A DNA stretch of 64,000 nucleotides from Acinetobacter corruptisaponis (GTDB lineage Bacteria; Pseudomonadota; Gammaproteobacteria; Pseudomonadales; Moraxellaceae). The stretch's first letter is position 1; each line of letters starts with the position of its first letter. The notes beneath the pieces were generated by a model. That model did no database searches and was not told where the DNA came from. It saw only the letters and a list, made by a program, of their open reading frames with translations. The position numbers and the translations under genes are program-made. The stretch is taken from positions 620,001-684,000 of the forward strand of contig NZ_CP125669.1 of the NCBI RefSeq assembly GCF_030053775.1, written 5' to 3'. Of the stretch, positions 61,345 to 64,000 are shown in pieces.

Positions 61345-62562
61345 ATGAAACGTCCAATTTATCTTGATTACGCAGCAACCACACCTGTGCTCCCTGAAGT
61401 TGCAGAACGTATGATGGAATGTTTAACGTTCGAAGGGACATTCGGTAATCCAGCATCACGTTCGCATGCTTATGGTTGGCAGGCTGAAGAAAAGGTTGAG
61501 TATGCTCGTGAGCAGGTTGCAAACCTAGTTAAAGCTGATCCCCGTGAAATTGTCTGGACTTCTGGTGCAACTGAGTCTGACAACTTGGCACTTAAAGGAA
61601 TTGCCCAGTTCTATGGTTCAAAGGGCAAACACATTATTACCAGTAAAATCGAACACAAAGCAGTGTTGGATACTTGCCGCGAGCTTGAAGAACAAGGTTT
61701 CGAAATTACCTATTTAGAGCCAGAACCACGTACAGGTTTAATTACACCTGAGATGGTGAAAGCAGCATTACGCCCAGATACAATTCTTGTGTCACTGATG
61801 ATGGTCAACAACGAAATTGGTACTGTGACTGATGTTGCTGCAATTGGTGAACTCACCCGTGCCAACAAGACATTCTTGCACGTTGATGCGGCACAGGCTG
61901 CTGGTAAAGTTGAAATTGACCTTTCCACCATGAAAGTGGACCTGATGAGTTTCTCTGGTCATAAAGCTTATGGTCCTAAAGGCATCGGTGCCCTTTTTGT
62001 TCGCCGTAGCCCACGTGTTCGCCTAAAAGCGCAAATGCACGGTGGTGGTCATGAACGTGGCATGCGTTCTGGTACTTTAGCGACCCACCAGATTGTAGGC
62101 ATGGGTGAAGCGTTTGAAATTGCAGGCAAGACCATGCAGGCAGAACAGGAACGCATTCGCAAATTACGTGACAAACTCTGGAATGGCTTTCAAGACCTTG
62201 AACAAGTGTTCTTAAATGGTCATCCAACACAAAACGTTGCAAATTACCTCAATGTCAGCTTTAACTTCGTTGAAGGTGAATCGTTGATGATGGCACTGAA
62301 AGACCTCGCTGTTTCAAGTGGTTCTGCATGTACCTCTGCAACCTTAGAACCATCATACGTATTGCGTGCTTTAGGTTTGTCTGATGAGTTGGCGCACAGC
62401 TCAATCCGTTTCAGTTTTGGTAAATATACCACTGAAGCAGATATTGACCACGTATTGACCCTTACCAAGGCTGCTGTAGAGAAATTGCGTGAACTTTCTC
62501 CGCTTTGGGATATGTACAAAGAAGGTATTGACCTTTCAACAGTTGAATGGGCTGAACACTAA
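61345..62562 (+). CDS. iscS: Cysteine desulfurase IscS
   Basis: A 405-residue PLP enzyme removing sulphur from cysteine to build Fe-S clusters and tRNA thiolations. The PLP Lys is in [18 protein letters not shown] (about 206), and the persulphide Cys in [16 protein letters not shown] (about 328). Motifs [11 protein letters not shown] and [11 protein letters not shown] are intact. It follows iscR by 1 bp; a 91-bp gap precedes iscU, without an obvious terminator. Confidence 0.98.
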   Translation: MKRPIYLDYAATTPVLPEVAERMMECLTFEGTFGNPASRSHAYGWQAEEKVEYAREQVANLVKADPREIVWTSGATESDNLALKGIAQFYGSKGKHIITSKIEHKAVLDTCRELEEQGFEITYLEPEPRTGLITPEMVKAALRPDTILVSLMMVNNEIGTVTDVAAIGELTRANKTFLHVDAAQAAGKVEIDLSTMKVDLMSFSGHKAYGPKGIGALFVRRSPRVRLKAQMHGGGHERGMRSGTLATHQIVGMGEAFEIAGKTMQAEQERIRKLRDKLWNGFQDLEQVFLNGHPTQNVANYLNVSFNFVEGESLMMALKDLAVSSGSACTSATLEPSYVLRALGLSDELAHSSIRFSFGKYTTEADIDHVLTLTKAAVEKLRELSPLWDMYKEGIDLSTVEWAEH

Positions 62563-62653
62563 TTCATTGAGCTTTTAATTGAACTCTTCATTGAAAACAG
62601 TGTTTTAACCCTCATATTAATATTAGGCTGACCCCGAGGTTTGGAGAAGCGAC

Positions 62654-63040
62654 ATGGCTTATAGTGAAAAAGTAATTGATCATTACGAAAACCCTCGTAA
62701 TGTTGGTGTTTTAGACAAAAATGCAGAAAACGTAGGTACAGGTATGGTCGGTGCGCCTGCCTGTGGTGACGTGATGCGTTTACAAATTCAAGTCGATGAC
62801 AATGGCGTAATTGAAGAAGCTCGCTTCAAAACTTATGGCTGTGGTTCTGCAATCGCATCAAGCTCACTTGTAACCGAATGGTTAAAGGGCAAAACACTTG
62901 ATGAAGCTCAGGCAATCAAGAATATCGATATCGCAACTGAACTTGCACTTCCACCAGTCAAGGTACACTGCTCTGTATTGGCGGAAGATGCGATTAAAGC
63001 TGCGATTGAAGACTATCGCGGTAAGAAAGCCAAAGCTTAA
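62654..63040 (+). CDS. iscU: Iron-sulphur scaffold IscU
   Basis: A 128-residue scaffold on which Fe-S clusters form. Three cluster Cys are visible: GAPACGDVMRL (37), FKTYGCGSAIASSS (63) and VKVHCSVLAEDA (106), with Asp39. The LPPVK motif for HscA recognition is present. GGAG lies 7 nt before the ATG. It lies between iscS and iscA. Confidence 0.98.
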   Translation: MAYSEKVIDHYENPRNVGVLDKNAENVGTGMVGAPACGDVMRLQIQVDDNGVIEEARFKTYGCGSAIASSSLVTEWLKGKTLDEAQAIKNIDIATELALPPVKVHCSVLAEDAIKAAIEDYRGKKAKA

Positions 63041-63070
63041 ATTGACCATTGATCAAACATTGGAGTTTTC

Positions 63071-63391
63071 ATGATCCATTTAACTGAAAATGCTGCGACT
63101 CACATCAGCAATTACCTGCAAAACCGCGGTAAGGGTGAAGGCATTCGTATTGGTGTGAAAACTTCGGGTTGTTCTGGGTTGGCTTATGTGCTTGAGTTTG
63201 TCGATGATGTCGATACACATGATCAAGTCTTTGAACAACTCGGTGTTAAAGTTTTTGTTGACCCTAAAAGTCTGGTTTATCTCAATGGTTTAGAGATGGA
63301 TTATGTCAAAAATGGTCTAAACGAAGGCTTTGAGTTTAACAACCCAAATCAAAAAGGTGAATGTGGTTGCGGTGAATCATTTACTGTTTAA
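63071..63391 (+). CDS. iscA: Iron-sulphur A-type carrier IscA
   Basis: A 106-residue A-type protein. Three conserved Cys: one in TSGCSGLAY (about 35) and two in GECGCGESF (about 99-101). It receives or carries Fe-S clusters to target enzymes. The spacing of 30 bp from iscU is typical of the isc operon. Confidence 0.97.
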   Translation: MIHLTENAATHISNYLQNRGKGEGIRIGVKTSGCSGLAYVLEFVDDVDTHDQVFEQLGVKVFVDPKSLVYLNGLEMDYVKNGLNEGFEFNNPNQKGECGCGESFTV

Positions 63392-63475
63392 CTTCATACA
63401 CCCTCTTTATTTTTCGTCAAAACAGTGTGTTCCGCACTGTTTTAACGTATTTATCAATAGCGGAATTCATCTCCC

Positions 63476-63994
63476 ATGAATCATTTTGAGTTGTTCCAAT
63501 TACCAGAAGCACTCGATATAGATTTAGCAGCTTTAAAAAAACAGTTTTTAAGTTTGCAACAGCAATATCATCCAGACAAAGCCACTGACAAAGATCAGGC
63601 ATTGATCAAGTCAAGTGAAATCAACCAAGCCTATAAAGTGCTCTCACAAGTGGATAGCCGTGCTGCGTATTTACTTGCCTTAAAAAAACAAGACCATCAT
63701 CTTGACCAATCCATTAATGATTTTGAGTTTCTGCAATCCGCACTTGAAATGCGTGAACAGCTTGACGAAGCCACATCAGCAGATCAGCTACGCACATTAA
63801 AAGTTGATGTGCAACAATGGATTGATAGCCTAGTCCGAGAGTTCAAGATTGATTATGCGGATGAAGACTGGGCTGAGGCACGTGATACCGTTCGTAAGCT
63901 GCGTTTTTTCCAACGTGTGATGAATGATATTGATAAAGCTGAAGATCGTATGCTGGACGAAGAAGATAGCTTCGATCTGGACGATGATTTTTAG
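63476..63994 (+). CDS. hscB: Fe-S cochaperone HscB
   Basis: A 172-residue J-type protein. HPD is in LQQQYHPDKATDKDQ at about residues 30-40, and the C-terminal helices bind IscU. It presents IscU to HscA, whose gene should follow outside this window. The stop falls 6 bases before the window end, and the frame is complete. Confidence 0.95.
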   Translation: MNHFELFQLPEALDIDLAALKKQFLSLQQQYHPDKATDKDQALIKSSEINQAYKVLSQVDSRAAYLLALKKQDHHLDQSINDFEFLQSALEMREQLDEATSADQLRTLKVDVQQWIDSLVREFKIDYADEDWAEARDTVRKLRFFQRVMNDIDKAEDRMLDEEDSFDLDDDF

Positions 63995-64000
63995 ACCTCC

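Overview
The window looks like chromosomal DNA of an Acinetobacter species (Moraxellaceae). The evidence is its AT-rich composition, type II secretion genes dispersed among housekeeping genes (gspE alone; gspL-gspM alone), recA followed by recX with no recognisable LexA box, iscRSUA-hscB order, a Fur-boxed hemP, and a small 4.5S SRP RNA. Most of the window is core genome; the accessory material is concentrated at about 37.0-40.7 kb, with smaller patches at 46.2-47.0 kb and about 6.9-8.9 kb.

Layout. 0-6.7 kb: partial Nudix hydrolase, hemP with Fur box, ygiW-qseB-qseC stress/two-component cluster, gspE, trmO, fpr. 6.9-9.7 kb: TetR regulator, a possible haem-oxygenase-like protein behind an AT-rich regulatory region, a possible 38-residue membrane peptide, a cold-shock protein and an initiator tRNA. 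9.9-17.7 kb: ruvC, an AraC regulator broken by a nonsense codon, a TauE exporter, the NAD(P)HX repair enzyme carrying an in-frame palindromic repeat, queG, bioB, ahpF. 17.8-24.2 kb: a TelA-type operon preceded by a 14-bp perfect inverted repeat, a thioesterase, a desaturase, a PaaX-type regulator, uppP. 24.3-36.8 kb: an M48-like protein without its HExxH motif, purF-cvpA-pyrD, gspM-gspL, sixA, gpsA, a nitroreductase, two small lipoproteins, pgk, a DUF2237 protein and a Maf protein.

36.8-40.7 kb is the most interesting part. A compact same-strand operon encodes a PP2C phosphatase, a free-standing FtsK gamma (DNA-reading winged-helix) domain, an unknown 137-residue protein and a PD-(D/E)XK nuclease of PDDEXK_4 type. 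A strong bidirectional terminator closes it. The phosphatase is broken twice: by a +1/+4 frameshift in a GGGAGGGA tract, and by a complete 972-bp IS982-family element with a 6-bp target duplication. The domain mix suggests an undescribed DNA-targeting, possibly defensive, cassette whose regulatory or toxic arm has been inactivated here.

40.7-49.6 kb: serine hydrolase, MaoC-type hydratase and FabG-like reductase facing a thiolase with a long Ser/Thr/Lys-rich extension; two tiny membrane proteins; a tandem thioredoxin-fold GST protein; rraA; rpsT. 49.7-64 kb: an unknown protein, a histidine phosphatase, cysQ, a HAD nucleotidase, hslR, recA-recX, SRP RNA, cpoB, ppiD, HU, a phasin-like protein, and the iron-sulphur operon iscRSUA-hscB behind an IscR-type promoter. 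Several starts were moved inward because the longest open frame begins at an unlikely TTG or GTG. Family calls come from motifs read by eye; no database search was possible.
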